A stretch of 64,000 nucleotides of DNA from JAWKOK01 sp963765875 (GCA_963765875.1 CAVXYK010000015.1:124001-188000); one strand, 5' to 3'; positions 16,212 to 25,995 are shown, counted from the stretch's first letter. The notes: generated by a model not told the origin, from the sequence alone. Made by a program: numbers and translations.

Positions 16212-18797
16212 TCAGTGCTCGCGGGGATGCTCGTGATCGTGCAGCGGTGTGTGCTGGTGATAGACGCCGGCACGGTGCATGCGCTGATGCAACCGGTTGT
16301 GGGCGCTTTCCAGCGTTGCCCGCAATTGCTTGTAGCGAATCGCTTCGGGCCGGGGCGCCAGCGTATCCACATAGGCGATCGCTCCCTCGATTTGCTCCAG
16401 CACGGTCAGGGCGTCGGCTTGCGAGAACAGTCCCTTCCTACCCACCGACACCTGGACTGCGCTGGTATGGGCGGCGATCTGTTCGGGCCGACCGGTGTAG
16501 CTGCCGCGTACTCGCAACGCGACCCAGGTTGATGTCGTCGCCCCAAGTTCAACGCTGCCCTCTATTGACAGCGCTCCGTGGGCATTTACCTGATCCACAA
16601 CCAGCCCGCTAGCCACGACTTCGACCTGTTCGATGGGCAGACTGACGGATTCGACACGCCATGTGATATTGACCGTGCCGCCGGATGCCGGCAGCTCGAG
16701 GGTGCCACCGGGGGCTATCCCCTCAACCGTTAGCTCAGCCAGCGGCCCGACCGTAACAAATGTGTTGCCGGCGCGTACGGCCTCCATCCAGTTTTCATAG
16801 GTGAACTCGCGTTCGCCCATGTGCGCGTAGGTGCGGATGCCGCCCAGTAGCGACGCTGCCGCCATTTTGTCGGAACCGCCGACCACCGGCACTTGGTAGC
16901 CCAGGTTCAGATAGCGGTACCAGTCGGCGACACCGTAGGGGTTGATCTGATTGGCGTCCGGCGTTAGCGGGTTGAAGGTCATCATCTCGATGGCGTTGAC
17001 CACGCCGAGCACGATGTCGGCTGCCCGTTCCAACTGCGGGTTGGGTGCATGCGGCATAACGACCAGACCGTTCTGGTCGATGCAACGTTTGGCCCACTCG
17101 GCCATGGTCACCTCCAGTGGATCGCCAATGGCTGATTCCGACGGGCCGCCGCTACAGAGCGGATGGATCATCTGGCCGCTGTAGCCCAGTAACGAGATAT
17201 GGCCCAGCACCTGCATGCGATTCTCGGTGCCGACGCGCACGACAAACTCGCCATCGCCGCCGAATTCCTTGGCTCCGATGGTGGTTCTGCCGTCGAAGTC
17301 GCCCACGTTGCTGAACATCTCGCCCCACTGGCTGGCCAGCAGATTGACCACGTTGACACCCTCTGCCTTACCCTCCAACAGTGCGGTCTGCGGGCTGAGG
17401 AAGTGGACGTGGGTATCGGCTGTCACCCAGCCGCGTTCTCGCCAGTCGAGCACCTTCTCCAACTCAAACCTGATCTCGTCCGTCTCCGCTGTCACTTCGA
17501 AGCGGGTGCGGATTGGCGACACCTCGTAGCCCCGGCTCAGCTCGACATAGACGTCGCCCAGCGGCAGGTCAGCGAGACACTCGCCGTCGATGTAGGCAAA
17601 CTGGTTCTGACCACTGACGTGTTCGGCGTAGGTGTCCTCGAACCAGTAGGGGTTGACCTTGCGGTGATACCCTCGTGGCGGCAGGTACTCGCCGGCCGAA
17701 CCATGCAAATGCAAACGCACGGCCACTGGCCGGCCTGAATCTTTGTCCACCACGCGTAACCGAACGGGGCGGTCTGCCGGTGGAATCTCTGCTAGTGAAC
17801 CTGCGCTTCTGTCTGTCAGATCGGCCAGATCAAGCGCCACCGTGTTATTGGAACCGATGCCCACATAGAGTTTGGCCAGGGGATGGGCGATATACTCGAT
17901 GACCACCGAAGAAGTTGACTGCTCCGGCTGCTGATTGGGCTGTCGGCCCAACCAACGTTCGACGTCATAGTCGAGCACTGCACGCGCAGAGATCACCGTG
18001 CCCAGATCGATGGCTACGTCTTCAAGTTCACCGATGGCATTGAGCGAAGCGCCATCGGGCAACGCCAGCCGCAACTTGCGCCGCGTGCCGGGTCGCAGTG
18101 GATGATCGGCAATGGGTGCGGCGGTCACAGCATAGATGGCCGATCGTTCCTCGCCCGGCGCACAGACAATACGCGTGATCGTCTTTTCGGGAAAAGGATT
18201 GGGCAACGCATAGAGCCAGAGATGTTCGCCGGCGAGATCGCGTCCGGCAGTGTGGCGGGTTTCGCCCTTGCCGTAGTATAGTGATGTGGCCCCGTTGACT
18301 TTCCGGTCATCGCCTGCCGAGGCTGTCACCAACGGCTCCAGCGCGGGGATCGCTGCGAACGCGGCCGCGCCCCATTGGGTTCGGGCCTGCTGAATGGCGA
18401 AGCGACGCACTATCGGTGTCGTATGGGAAGAACCGTCATCGTACTCGATGGTGTAAGTTGAGACCGTCTGTCCCAGTTCGTTGCCGTCATAATCGGAATC
18501 AGCGAAACCGGTCTGATAGCTGGTCTTACGGTCTTCAACTACATGTAGAAAGAGCAGGTAGCCCGATCTGACATCATCAACAGGAATTGCGATTGCATCA
18601 GCCGCCAAGAGCAGCACGTTGTCCGTAGCTTGGCTGTCGTTGGCCATGGCAAAAGGGATGCCTTGCAACGTCTGATCGCCAAAGACTTCCGCGAATGGTT
18701 TGGGTGTCCGCATGGTGTCAGGCAGATCGGCCCGGCAGGCGTTGAAGGTATCGCCAAGGTCAATCGGCGTGAAGTGAGATGACGGTGGTATTTTCAT
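16212..18797 (-). CDS. Large CehA/McbA-family PHP metallohydrolase
   Basis: This is an 861-residue protein. The first roughly 470 residues are mostly beta-rich and hold unrecognised accessory domains. A PHP-type domain follows, with TADTHVHF at about 474-481, then VLGHISLLGY, MPHAPNP and GGSDKM supplying the expected His/Asp metal ligands. The C-terminal quarter contains a beta-sandwich region and a final helical, His-rich tail (HRAGVYHQHTPLHDHEHPREH-like). There is no signal peptide. The start is supported by a GGAGA ribosome site. The family acts on esters or phosphoesters; the real substrate and the purpose of the long N-terminal region are unknown. The His-rich tail could bind metal, which is inference. 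Confidence 0.78.
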   Translation of the reverse strand: MKIPPSSHFTPIDLGDTFNACRADLPDTMRTPKPFAEVFGDQTLQGIPFAMANDSQATDNVLLLAADAIAIPVDDVRSGYLLFLHVVEDRKTSYQTGFADSDYDGNELGQTVSTYTIEYDDGSSHTTPIVRRFAIQQARTQWGAAAFAAIPALEPLVTASAGDDRKVNGATSLYYGKGETRHTAGRDLAGEHLWLYALPNPFPEKTITRIVCAPGEERSAIYAVTAAPIADHPLRPGTRRKLRLALPDGASLNAIGELEDVAIDLGTVISARAVLDYDVERWLGRQPNQQPEQSTSSVVIEYIAHPLAKLYVGIGSNNTVALDLADLTDRSAGSLAEIPPADRPVRLRVVDKDSGRPVAVRLHLHGSAGEYLPPRGYHRKVNPYWFEDTYAEHVSGQNQFAYIDGECLADLPLGDVYVELSRGYEVSPIRTRFEVTAETDEIRFELEKVLDWRERGWVTADTHVHFLSPQTALLEGKAEGVNVVNLLASQWGEMFSNVGDFDGRTTIGAKEFGGDGEFVVRVGTENRMQVLGHISLLGYSGQMIHPLCSGGPSESAIGDPLEVTMAEWAKRCIDQNGLVVMPHAPNPQLERAADIVLGVVNAIEMMTFNPLTPDANQINPYGVADWYRYLNLGYQVPVVGGSDKMAAASLLGGIRTYAHMGEREFTYENWMEAVRAGNTFVTVGPLAELTVEGIAPGGTLELPASGGTVNITWRVESVSLPIEQVEVVASGLVVDQVNAHGALSIEGSVELGATTSTWVALRVRGSYTGRPEQIAAHTSAVQVSVGRKGLFSQADALTVLEQIEGAIAYVDTLAPRPEAIRYKQLRATLESAHNRLHQRMHRAGVYHQHTPLHDHEHPREH

Positions 18798-18839
18798 CGT
18801 TGTGTCTCCGTTGAGTAGATATCTGCGTCTGAAAAAGAT

Positions 18840-18911
18840 GATCCACGAAGGAGCACGAATTTACACGAAGGATGATTGCATTTTGTGAGAATTCGTGTTC
18901 CTTCGTGGATC
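18840..18911. repeat. 10-bp-phased CACGAA inverted element
   Basis: The arms at 18840-18861 and 18890-18911 are 22 bp long with a single mismatch. CACGAA starts at 18844, 18854 and 18864, and TTCGTG starts at 18892 and 18902, so the words are 10 bp apart. It sits between the PHP gene and Sat-CysC, both on the minus strand. Confidence 0.8.
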
Positions 18912-18945
18912 AGGACTCTCTCTCATCCGTGTTAGGCCGTTCAAA

Positions 18946-19013
18946 GAAATCAAATCCCTATTTGACGGCCTGCAAGCCGCTGCGCAAGCATTATCAAACA
19001 GGGATTCAATTTC
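18946..19013. repeat. Imperfect 20-bp inverted repeat downstream of Sat-CysC
   Basis: Positions 18946-18965 and 18994-19013 pair with three mismatches (core AATCCCT/AGGGATT). The element begins 12 bp after the Sat-CysC stop and may be its transcription end. Confidence 0.55.
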
Positions 19014-19024
19014 TTGCAGCGGCC

Positions 19025-20773
19025 TTAATCGTCGCCAACCACAAACCCAATTTGACGCACCAGGCCGGTCGTGATCAGGTAATCGAGCACCTTGTGCGCG
19101 TTCTCTTCCGGAGCGTAGTCCACCGTGTTCAGCGTGATCTCTGAATGCAGCGGCGGCTCGTATGGATCGTCGATGCCGGTGAAACCCTTGATCTCACCGC
19201 GCCGTGCCGCAGCGTAGAGTCCCTTGACATCGCGTGCTTCGCAGATCTCCAATGGCGTGTCTACGTACGCTTCCATGTAGTTGCCTTGGCCGACCATATT
19301 GCGTACATCATTTCGTGTGCTGCGATAGGGGCTGACGGCCGCACAGATAACAGTGCCTCCATGACGCACGATCTCTGCTGCGACAAAACCGATGCGACGG
19401 ATGTTGACGTCGCGGTCTTCCTTGCTGAAGCCCAGGCCTTTGGACAGGTGCGTACGCACTACGTCGCCATCGAGCACAGTCACCTGGCGGCCATGTTCCT
19501 GCAACAGCGTGGTCAGCACATCCGCCGTGGTTGATTTGCCCGAGCCGCTCAGGCCGGTGAACCAGATGCAAACACCTTGCTTGTGGCGCGGTGGATAGCT
19601 GTCGGCAAGAATCGCGGCCACTTCAGGGCGCGTGAACCAATCGGGGAGCTTTCTACCGTTGTTGAGATAATCGTCGCGCACCTGGGTGCCGGAAATGATC
19701 GATTTTGCCACGTCGTCCGGCACTTTGGTGATCTCTTCATAACGTTCTTCATCTGGCAGATAGACGAGCATGCGGAAGGGTACAAGTTTTACGCCAATTT
19801 CGTCACTGTATTTTGCCAGCATTTCTTGTGCGTCGTAGGGACCGTAGAAGGGCTCGCCGGTGGAGTCGTTGCCCGGTCCGGCGTGATCGCGCCCGACAAT
19901 GAGATGGTTGGCCCCGTAGTTGCGACGGATGATGGCGTGCCAGAGAGCCTCACGCGGGCCGGCCAGGCGCATGGCCAGAGGCAACAGCGCCAGCAGCACC
20001 CGGTGCTGATCGTAGTACTGGGCGGTCAGCGCACGGTAGGTGCGTACGCGGGTGAAGTGATCCACATCGCCCGGCTTGGTCATGCCGACCACTGGATGAA
20101 GCAGAAGCGCGCCGTCGATTTCCTGAGCGGCACGTTTGGTGAGCTCTTCGTGGACCCGGTGCAGAGGGTTGCGCGTCTGGAAGGCGACCACGTTGGCATG
20201 GCCCATCTCAACGAGCTTGGCGCGTGTCTGAACCGGGGTCAAACGCAGCTCCTTGAAGTCATGATGGATCGGTAGCTGGAGCACACGCAGCCTGCCGGAG
20301 ATGTTCAGTTCGCCCCAGCGGTACATACTCGACACCAGCGGATGACGCAGATCGGTGGACCCGAAGACTTTGAGCGCGGCTTCTTCCCGATCCCACTCAT
20401 AGATTTCCTCGACCGTCATCACCGCCAACAGATTGTTCTTGGCGTCGCGAATTCCGATATCTTGACCGAGTTGAATCACCGGATCCGGCGCCATGGGCAA
20501 CGTGATCGGCATAGGGAACAAACAGCCGTTGGCGAGACGCATCTTGTCGAGCACCGAGCGGTAATCCTCGGCGCCCATAAATCGATCGAGCGGTGAAAAG
20601 GCGCCGACCGCCAGCAATTCCAGATCACAGGCGGCCCGCTCGGAGATTTGAATCGACGGCAGTGTTCCGGCATAGGATCGGGCATCAGCCAGTTCTTCGG
20701 TGGCCACCATCAGGTCTACTAGGGCGCCGCCATAGGGCGTGATTAATTCCGTACCTTGCACTCTTATGGCCAT
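19025..20773 (-). CDS. sat-cysC: Bifunctional sulfate adenylyltransferase / adenylylsulfate kinase
   Basis: This is a 582-residue fusion that makes PAPS from sulfate in two steps. Residues 1-395 are ATP sulfurylase: PUA-like N-terminal domain, QTRNPLHRVHEE at 199-210 (HxxH nucleotide loop) and GRDHAGPG at 294-301. Residues 400-582 are APS kinase: P-loop GLSGSGKST at 407-415, DGDVVR at 435-440 and the SPYRSTR segment at 481-487. Both halves look catalytically complete, unlike fungal ATP sulfurylases with a dead kinase domain. The product supplies sulfate assimilation or sulfotransferases. No cysH or cysD genes are adjacent. Sulfate could enter through the SulP permease encoded at 11.3 kb. Confidence 0.93.
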   Translation of the reverse strand: MAIRVQGTELITPYGGALVDLMVATEELADARSYAGTLPSIQISERAACDLELLAVGAFSPLDRFMGAEDYRSVLDKMRLANGCLFPMPITLPMAPDPVIQLGQDIGIRDAKNNLLAVMTVEEIYEWDREEAALKVFGSTDLRHPLVSSMYRWGELNISGRLRVLQLPIHHDFKELRLTPVQTRAKLVEMGHANVVAFQTRNPLHRVHEELTKRAAQEIDGALLLHPVVGMTKPGDVDHFTRVRTYRALTAQYYDQHRVLLALLPLAMRLAGPREALWHAIIRRNYGANHLIVGRDHAGPGNDSTGEPFYGPYDAQEMLAKYSDEIGVKLVPFRMLVYLPDEERYEEITKVPDDVAKSIISGTQVRDDYLNNGRKLPDWFTRPEVAAILADSYPPRHKQGVCIWFTGLSGSGKSTTADVLTTLLQEHGRQVTVLDGDVVRTHLSKGLGFSKEDRDVNIRRIGFVAAEIVRHGGTVICAAVSPYRSTRNDVRNMVGQGNYMEAYVDTPLEICEARDVKGLYAAARRGEIKGFTGIDDPYEPPLHSEITLNTVDYAPEENAHKVLDYLITTGLVRQIGFVVGDD

Positions 20774-21178
20774 GATTGTTTGCTCCTATCGCAACCGAGA
20801 TTTCGCTATCAAGAATCGGATCAGGTAACTGGAACAACCGATATGGCGGCGGAAGGGAAAGGCGGATTCATGAAGCAGAACAGAGAATATCACTCTGCAG
20901 ATAACTCAAATTCTTGTGCACGAATGGCATATCGCTGTTTTGCAGGATTTAGTAGGCCTTCAACTAGAGATCCTTCCCATTTTTGCCGGAATTGTCAAAC
21001 AGGAAAAATGTTCCTTCCAGACCTGCCACCTGTTCACCGAAGGCCGCATTGTCGATAGGACGAGGGCTTTTTGCTTGCGACACACTAATCATGGGTAGAG
21101 TAGCCGTTTGTCTTCTGGTTGGCTTCTACCGTATCCTTCTACAATCAAGGGTCGTATGCAGTTTATCGTGAGTCGAAT
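20774..21178. other. Divergent intergenic region
   Basis: This space separates the divergent Sat-CysC and sigma-factor genes and presumably contains both promoters. I see no gene, hairpin or repeat that I can support. Short plus-strand frames here are without recognisable features. Confidence 0.45.
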
Positions 21179-21766
21179 ATGGACCGCGTCGAGCGTGATG
21201 CCGAAATTGAAGAAGAGGTGCTTGTCGGCCTGCTGCGCTCTGCACAGGAGCGACAGGATCCACAGGCCTATGATGGAATCTATCTGCTCTACGCCGATCG
21301 CGTCTTTCGTTATCTTTTGGTACGAGTCGGCGATGAAGATACTGCCGAGGAGATGACGTCGCAGGTCTTCGTGCATTTGATTGAGCGTTTGCACAAGTAT
21401 CGAATTGGACCGGCTGACAATGTCGCCATCTTTTCAGCCTGGCTCTACAGGATGACCTACAACAAGATGGTCGATATCATCCGTAAATCCCGTCGTTCGC
21501 CCCAGATGCCCATCGATGTGATCCAAGATATGCCGACCGGGCAGGTCGTTTCAGACGATGTTATCCAGAAGATTGACAACGAAAGACTGCTCAGTACCTT
21601 GGCGGTGCTCAATGAAACGCAACGTGATGTTCTCCTATTGCGTTTTATTGAGGGGTACAACATTGCTGAGACTGCTGAGATCCTTGACAAGACCCAAGGC
21701 GCCATCAAGGCGCTCCAACATCGCGCCATCGGTAACTTGCGCCGTCACTTCGAGGACAAGAGCTAG
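21179..21766 (+). CDS. ECF-type RNA polymerase sigma factor
   Basis: The ATG at 21179 gives 195 residues. Region 2 is visible as YADRVFRYLLVRVGDEDTAEE followed by FSAWLYRMTYNKMVDIIRK, and region 4 as LNETQRDVLLLRFIEGYNIAETAEILDKTQGAIKALQHRAIGNL. There is no region 1.1 or 3, as expected for group 4 sigma factors. An in-frame extension to 21119 is possible but starts before any conserved sequence. The stop codon abuts the ATG of the next gene, whose product has the layout of a membrane-bound partner. The pair therefore probably senses an envelope signal. Confidence 0.85.
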   Translation: MDRVERDAEIEEEVLVGLLRSAQERQDPQAYDGIYLLYADRVFRYLLVRVGDEDTAEEMTSQVFVHLIERLHKYRIGPADNVAIFSAWLYRMTYNKMVDIIRKSRRSPQMPIDVIQDMPTGQVVSDDVIQKIDNERLLSTLAVLNETQRDVLLLRFIEGYNIAETAEILDKTQGAIKALQHRAIGNLRRHFEDKS

Positions 21767-23635
21767 ATGACTTTCGACGACGCTCTTTCCAACTGCATTG
21801 ATTTGATAGGTCGCGGCGCATCGATTGATCGATGCCTCGCACTCTACCCCGAATATGAGGCCGACCTGAAGCCGCTGCTTGAGGTTTCCGTCTCTTTGCA
21901 TGCCCAAAAGCGACCCAGGATGTCGACTGCCGGCTTCGAACGGGGCCGCGCTGCAATCTCAGATCGATTGGGGCCAGACAAGTCCGCGCCGCCCGCTTTT
22001 GTCATGGCTCAGTTGACTGCGCCCTCCACGACAATGCCGACTGAGGCTTTACCTGGTGAGATCTTGCCTGGTGAGATCCTGCCGGGTGCGACCAAACCGG
22101 TGGAATCGCCCCGAACCGCCCGTCGACGTTCCATCCGCGCCACGCTGCCGTCCCCATTTGCTTACTTACACGCTGTCACCGTCGCAGTGGCAGCCGTGGT
22201 TCTATTGCTGACGGCCTATTCCCTTGTGCGCAATGTGAGCGCCAGTCTGCCTGACGAGCCGCTCTACACCGTCAAGCGTTCGGCTGAAAACTTCCAGGGC
22301 TCGCTGATGACGGTGATGGGCAGGAAGGCATCCTGGCACGCCACACAAGTCAAACGTCGTCTTCGTGAGTCAATCATATTGCAGAAGCAGGAACGACCAA
22401 TTGACCCGAGTTTTGCACTGGCCATACAGACGGACGTCCAGAGGACCATCAACGCCAGCTCTGCACTGCCGCTTGCTCAACGCCGGGCATTCCTGAGGAG
22501 ATGGCTGGCCGAACTACAGGATCTGCAAACAACATACGATCAGGTTCTGACCCTGAACAGTGGAACCTCTGGTGCGGCCTCCTCTCCGAACGGGGCGTCG
22601 GGGACGGGTTCGAACGTTGAGAATCCGCTGCCCGCTACAATCCAACGTTCGATTCAGGCAGTAGAAAATGCGGCAGGGATTAACCCGGCGCCTGCCGTCA
22701 TGCCGACATTTACACCGACTTCCACACAGACATCGACCAATACGCCCCAGCCGCCGACCGCTACTGTTACGCCATCGACCACACCTACCGCATCGCCGTC
22801 TTTGACGCCATTGCCGACGAACACCGTCGCGGCGGTTGTGCCGCCGACGGCCACGCCACCCCCAACAATGACGAATACGCCTCAATCGCCGACCGTCCAG
22901 CCGACCGATACACCTAGGCCAACAAACACTCGCGATTCGTCCGGTGACTCGGGTTCGGACAGAAGAACGCCGACGCCGATTCCCCCGACCAACACGCCAA
23001 TCCCGCCGACGGCCACGCCTAATCCGACGGCCACGAGTACTCCTGTCGCAACCGCAACACGCGAGCCCAGCGCGACGCCGACTGTTGAAGCGACCTTAGA
23101 GAAGACGCCGGAGGCAACGGCGACTTCCGACCTCGAGGCAACACCGACGGCTGAACTAACGACCGGGCCAACGACTGAGCCGACCATTGAGAATACGCCC
23201 GAGGCTACACCAACGCTCGATCCCAGTACGGAGCCGACGGTTGAGCCAACCGCTGAACGCACGCCTGAGGCAACCGAAACAGACGATCCCGACGCAACGT
23301 CCACGCTTGAGCCTACCATCGAAAATACGCCTGAGGCAACGGAAACGGGCGATCCCGACGCAACGCCGACGGTCGAGTCCACCACCGAAGGTACGCCTGA
23401 GGCAACAAAGACACCTGTTCCCAGTGCAACATCTATGCCGGAAGCGACCACTGAGAGCACGCCCAGAGCAACGGCGTCCTCTACTGCCACCAGATCTCCG
23501 GCCACCGCAATACCGACCGCAGAGACTACGCCCGAGAGGACGCCTGAGGCAACTCCGCTACCTGAGCCCACCGCGACGCTGATGACGGGATCCACAGGGA
23601 GAAGTACGCCGCAGGCGACACAGACGTTTGATTAA
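21767..23635 (+). CDS. DUF5667-like membrane protein with Pro/Thr-rich external tail
   Basis: The ATG directly follows the sigma-factor stop, so the two are co-translated. The 622-residue protein has a short N-terminal cytoplasmic region of about 125 residues that could bind the sigma factor. One transmembrane helix lies at about 131-152. A DUF5667-like helical domain follows (about 160-265, starting PDEPLYTVKRSAE). The last half is a low-complexity Pro/Thr/Glu tail made of degenerate repeats (about 20 residues, ENTPEATETGDPDATPT-like). The layout fits a transmembrane anti-sigma factor with a wall-spanning, probably glycosylated stalk. The sigma-binding role is inferred from position only; no zinc-binding anti-sigma HxxxCxxC motif is seen. 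Confidence 0.72.
   Translation: MTFDDALSNCIDLIGRGASIDRCLALYPEYEADLKPLLEVSVSLHAQKRPRMSTAGFERGRAAISDRLGPDKSAPPAFVMAQLTAPSTTMPTEALPGEILPGEILPGATKPVESPRTARRRSIRATLPSPFAYLHAVTVAVAAVVLLLTAYSLVRNVSASLPDEPLYTVKRSAENFQGSLMTVMGRKASWHATQVKRRLRESIILQKQERPIDPSFALAIQTDVQRTINASSALPLAQRRAFLRRWLAELQDLQTTYDQVLTLNSGTSGAASSPNGASGTGSNVENPLPATIQRSIQAVENAAGINPAPAVMPTFTPTSTQTSTNTPQPPTATVTPSTTPTASPSLTPLPTNTVAAVVPPTATPPPTMTNTPQSPTVQPTDTPRPTNTRDSSGDSGSDRRTPTPIPPTNTPIPPTATPNPTATSTPVATATREPSATPTVEATLEKTPEATATSDLEATPTAELTTGPTTEPTIENTPEATPTLDPSTEPTVEPTAERTPEATETDDPDATSTLEPTIENTPEATETGDPDATPTVESTTEGTPEATKTPVPSATSMPEATTESTPRATASSTATRSPATAIPTAETTPERTPEATPLPEPTATLMTGSTGRSTPQATQTFD
23090..23620 (+). repeat. Coding low-complexity repeats (Pro/Thr/Glu tail)
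   Basis: About eight degenerate units of roughly 57-66 bp encode TPEAT-centred repeats. They are similar enough at DNA level to permit slippage, and they create long spurious open frames on the opposite strand (22882-23595). Confidence 0.65.
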
Positions 23636-23857
23636 CGCGGGTGTTGACCCTGACGCAGCGATGCCGCTCCTCTGGAATTCAGACGCGATTGCCCGGGCCG
23701 GTTTCGCAGTTGAACTAGCTGATCAGGGTTGCCTGTGGTACAGTTGTGCCGAAAAATCCGGACCCTTCGACACTCTTCGAATGACCTCGGATATCGACCT
23801 GCCGACTCCCTCGCTCTCAAGCGAGAAGACCGGCTGAACATTCGCAGGGAGGATGAC

Positions 23858-25144
23858 ATGACAGTCGCCGCAGTGGGCGCGATCAATTTGGACAAGATGG
23901 GCCAGGCAGGTCGTGCCGCCAGCCGTAAGCTCTCAACCATGACAACAGACCTCAAGAACGCAGCGCTGTTGGCCATTGCCGACGAACTGGAGGCCAAGGC
24001 GCAATGGGTGATTGCCCAAAATGCGCTGGACATCGCCGACGGACGCGCCAAGGGCTTGAGCGACTCCTTGCTAGATCGGTTATTGCTGACTGAAGAGCGG
24101 ATGGCCGGTCTTGCCGCAGATACTCGCAGCGTGGCCTCGCTCGCCGATCCAGTTGGATCGGAGTTGGAAAGCCGCATGTTGCCCAACGGCCTACGCCTGA
24201 GCCGGCGTCGCATTCCCATCGGTGTGATCGGCGTCATCTATGAAGCGCGCCCTAACGTGACCATCGATATCGCCACCCTCTGCCTCAAGACCGGCAACGC
24301 CTCCATATTACGCGGAGGCAGTGAAACGCTGCGTAGCAATAGGGCTCTGATCGAGGTAATCAACAGTGCGCTGGACACCGTCGGCTTTCCCAAAGGCGCT
24401 GTCCAGTACATCGGCGACCCGGATCGTGCATTGGTCAGTGAAATGCTGCGACTCGACAAACACATCGACATGATCATCCCGCGGGGTGGGGCCGGCCTGC
24501 ATCGCATCTGCAAAGAGCAGAGCACAATTCCCGTCATCACCGGCGGCATCGGCGTCTGCCATCTCTATGTCGATACCAGCGCCGATCTGGATCGTTCACT
24601 CAACATTGTTGAGAACGCCAAGGTGCAACGGCCCAGCGTCTGCAATGCGCTCGACACCGTGTTGGTCAACCGCGACGTGGCCGGCGAATTCCTGCCGGCC
24701 ATGGCCGCACGGCTGGCATCCAGCGGGGTGGAACTGCGCGCTTCCGGCAGAGCACTCAATATTTTGCAGAAGAAATCAAACGGTGCAGTGGTCGTACCCG
24801 CCGGGCCTGATGACTTTGATGAGGAATGGATGGCGCTGATTCTGGGCGTCAAAGTTGTCGATGATTTAGACGCGGCCATCGATCATATCCATGCCCACGG
24901 CTCCGATCATTCGGACGGCATCCTTACCAATGACTTGGAGAACGCCAACCGCTTTGTGGATTCGATGACGTCGGCGGCTGTCTTCGTTAATGCCAGTACA
25001 CGCTTCAACGACGGCGGTCAGTTTGGTCTCGGCGCTGAAGTCGCGATCAGCACGCAGAAGCTCCATGCCCGTGGCCCCATGGGTCTGGAGGAATTGACCA
25101 CCTATAAGTGGATCTGCATCGGCGATTTCCATATCCGAGAATAA
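23858..25144 (+). CDS. proA: Glutamate-5-semialdehyde dehydrogenase (gamma-glutamyl phosphate reductase)
   Basis: The ATG at 23858 follows a strong GGGAGG ribosome site and gives 428 residues, the usual ProA length. The enzyme reduces gamma-glutamyl phosphate with NADPH in proline synthesis. Diagnostic segments include IGVIYEARPNVT at 124-135, the IPRGG loop at 207-211, and the catalytic cysteine in RPSVCNALDT (Cys262). The C-terminal part contains the DGQFGLGAEVAISTQKLHARGPMG region (shown split: GQFGLGAEVAIS, then LHARGPMG). proB is not adjacent, so the pathway is split in this genome. The class IV aminotransferase gene follows after 11 bp. Confidence 0.95.
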   Translation: MTVAAVGAINLDKMGQAGRAASRKLSTMTTDLKNAALLAIADELEAKAQWVIAQNALDIADGRAKGLSDSLLDRLLLTEERMAGLAADTRSVASLADPVGSELESRMLPNGLRLSRRRIPIGVIGVIYEARPNVTIDIATLCLKTGNASILRGGSETLRSNRALIEVINSALDTVGFPKGAVQYIGDPDRALVSEMLRLDKHIDMIIPRGGAGLHRICKEQSTIPVITGGIGVCHLYVDTSADLDRSLNIVENAKVQRPSVCNALDTVLVNRDVAGEFLPAMAARLASSGVELRASGRALNILQKKSNGAVVVPAGPDDFDEEWMALILGVKVVDDLDAAIDHIHAHGSDHSDGILTNDLENANRFVDSMTSAAVFVNASTRFNDGGQFGLGAEVAISTQKLHARGPMGLEELTTYKWICIGDFHIRE

Positions 25145-25155
25145 GGGGTAACGCC

Positions 25156-25995
25156 ATGGAACAGCCAATCTTCTACGTGAACGGCCACTATGTCCCCGCC
25201 GACCAGGCGGCTTTGCCGATCAATGATCTGGGCATCGTACGCGGGTATGGCGTCTTCGACATGCTACGCACCTACAACCGCATCCCCTTCCACCTGCAAG
25301 ATCATCTCGCCCGGTTGGCGCGTTCCGCCGACCAGATCGATCTGGCGTTACCCTGGTCGCTTGCGGAGTTGGAATCGCTGGTTCTGGAAACCCATGGCCG
25401 CAATGACTACGACAATGCAGCTCTGCGCATCATCGTCACAGGCGGGCCATCGCCCGACCTCGGCACGCCTCAGGGCAACCCCAGCCTTGTCATCATGGTG
25501 ATGCCGATCTCGCTCCCCCAGTCCGAGCAATACGAACGTGGGTGCAAGGCAACGGCCGTGGAGGCCGTGCGCGAACGGCCATCGGTCAAGAGCTTGAATT
25601 ACATCGGCGCCATCATGGCGGTTCAAGAGGCGACCCGGCAGGGCGCAGTCGAGGCGCTCTATCTTACTGAGGCCGGGAATATTACTGAGGGAACACGCTC
25701 CAACTTTTTCATCTTTCGTGGTGATCAGTTGATCACGTCGAACGTTGATATTTTGTCCGGCATCACGCGGCAGGTCATCTTGAAGCTGGCGCCTGAATAC
25801 TTCGATGTCGTCGAGCGTTCCATCAGCTACGCTGAGCTGGCCCAGGCCGATGAGGCGTTCATCAGCAGTTCAACCAAGGAACTGCTCCCAATCGTCCAGG
25901 TCAACGATCTTGTGATTGGCGATGGCGTTCCCGGCGCCAATACCCTCAATCTGTTGGCCAAGTTTCGCAAATATGCTCACTCGTATCAGCCTTAG
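25156..25995 (+). CDS. Class IV PLP aminotransferase (IlvE/DAAT family)
   Basis: The ATG at 25156 is preceded by AAGGGG and gives 279 residues. The fold-type IV signature is clear: INDLGIVRGYGVFDMLRTYN at about 22-41, the PLP-lysine in RPSVKSLNYIG (about residue 144), and EAGNITEGTRSNFFIF near 173-188. Candidates are branched-chain aminotransferase, D-amino acid transaminase and aminodeoxychorismate lyase. The GVFDMLRTY pattern fits IlvE or DAAT better than PabC, but I cannot decide between them. It is likely co-transcribed with proA. Confidence 0.85.
   Translation: MEQPIFYVNGHYVPADQAALPINDLGIVRGYGVFDMLRTYNRIPFHLQDHLARLARSADQIDLALPWSLAELESLVLETHGRNDYDNAALRIIVTGGPSPDLGTPQGNPSLVIMVMPISLPQSEQYERGCKATAVEAVRERPSVKSLNYIGAIMAVQEATRQGAVEALYLTEAGNITEGTRSNFFIFRGDQLITSNVDILSGITRQVILKLAPEYFDVVERSISYAELAQADEAFISSSTKELLPIVQVNDLVIGDGVPGANTLNLLAKFRKYAHSYQP

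Noticed and set aside
22882..23595. Long minus-strand open frame rich in Val, Ser and Gly (237 codons)
   Set aside because: It is the antisense shadow of the Pro/Thr repeats of the DUF5667-like protein, has no start signal and shows simple-sequence composition.
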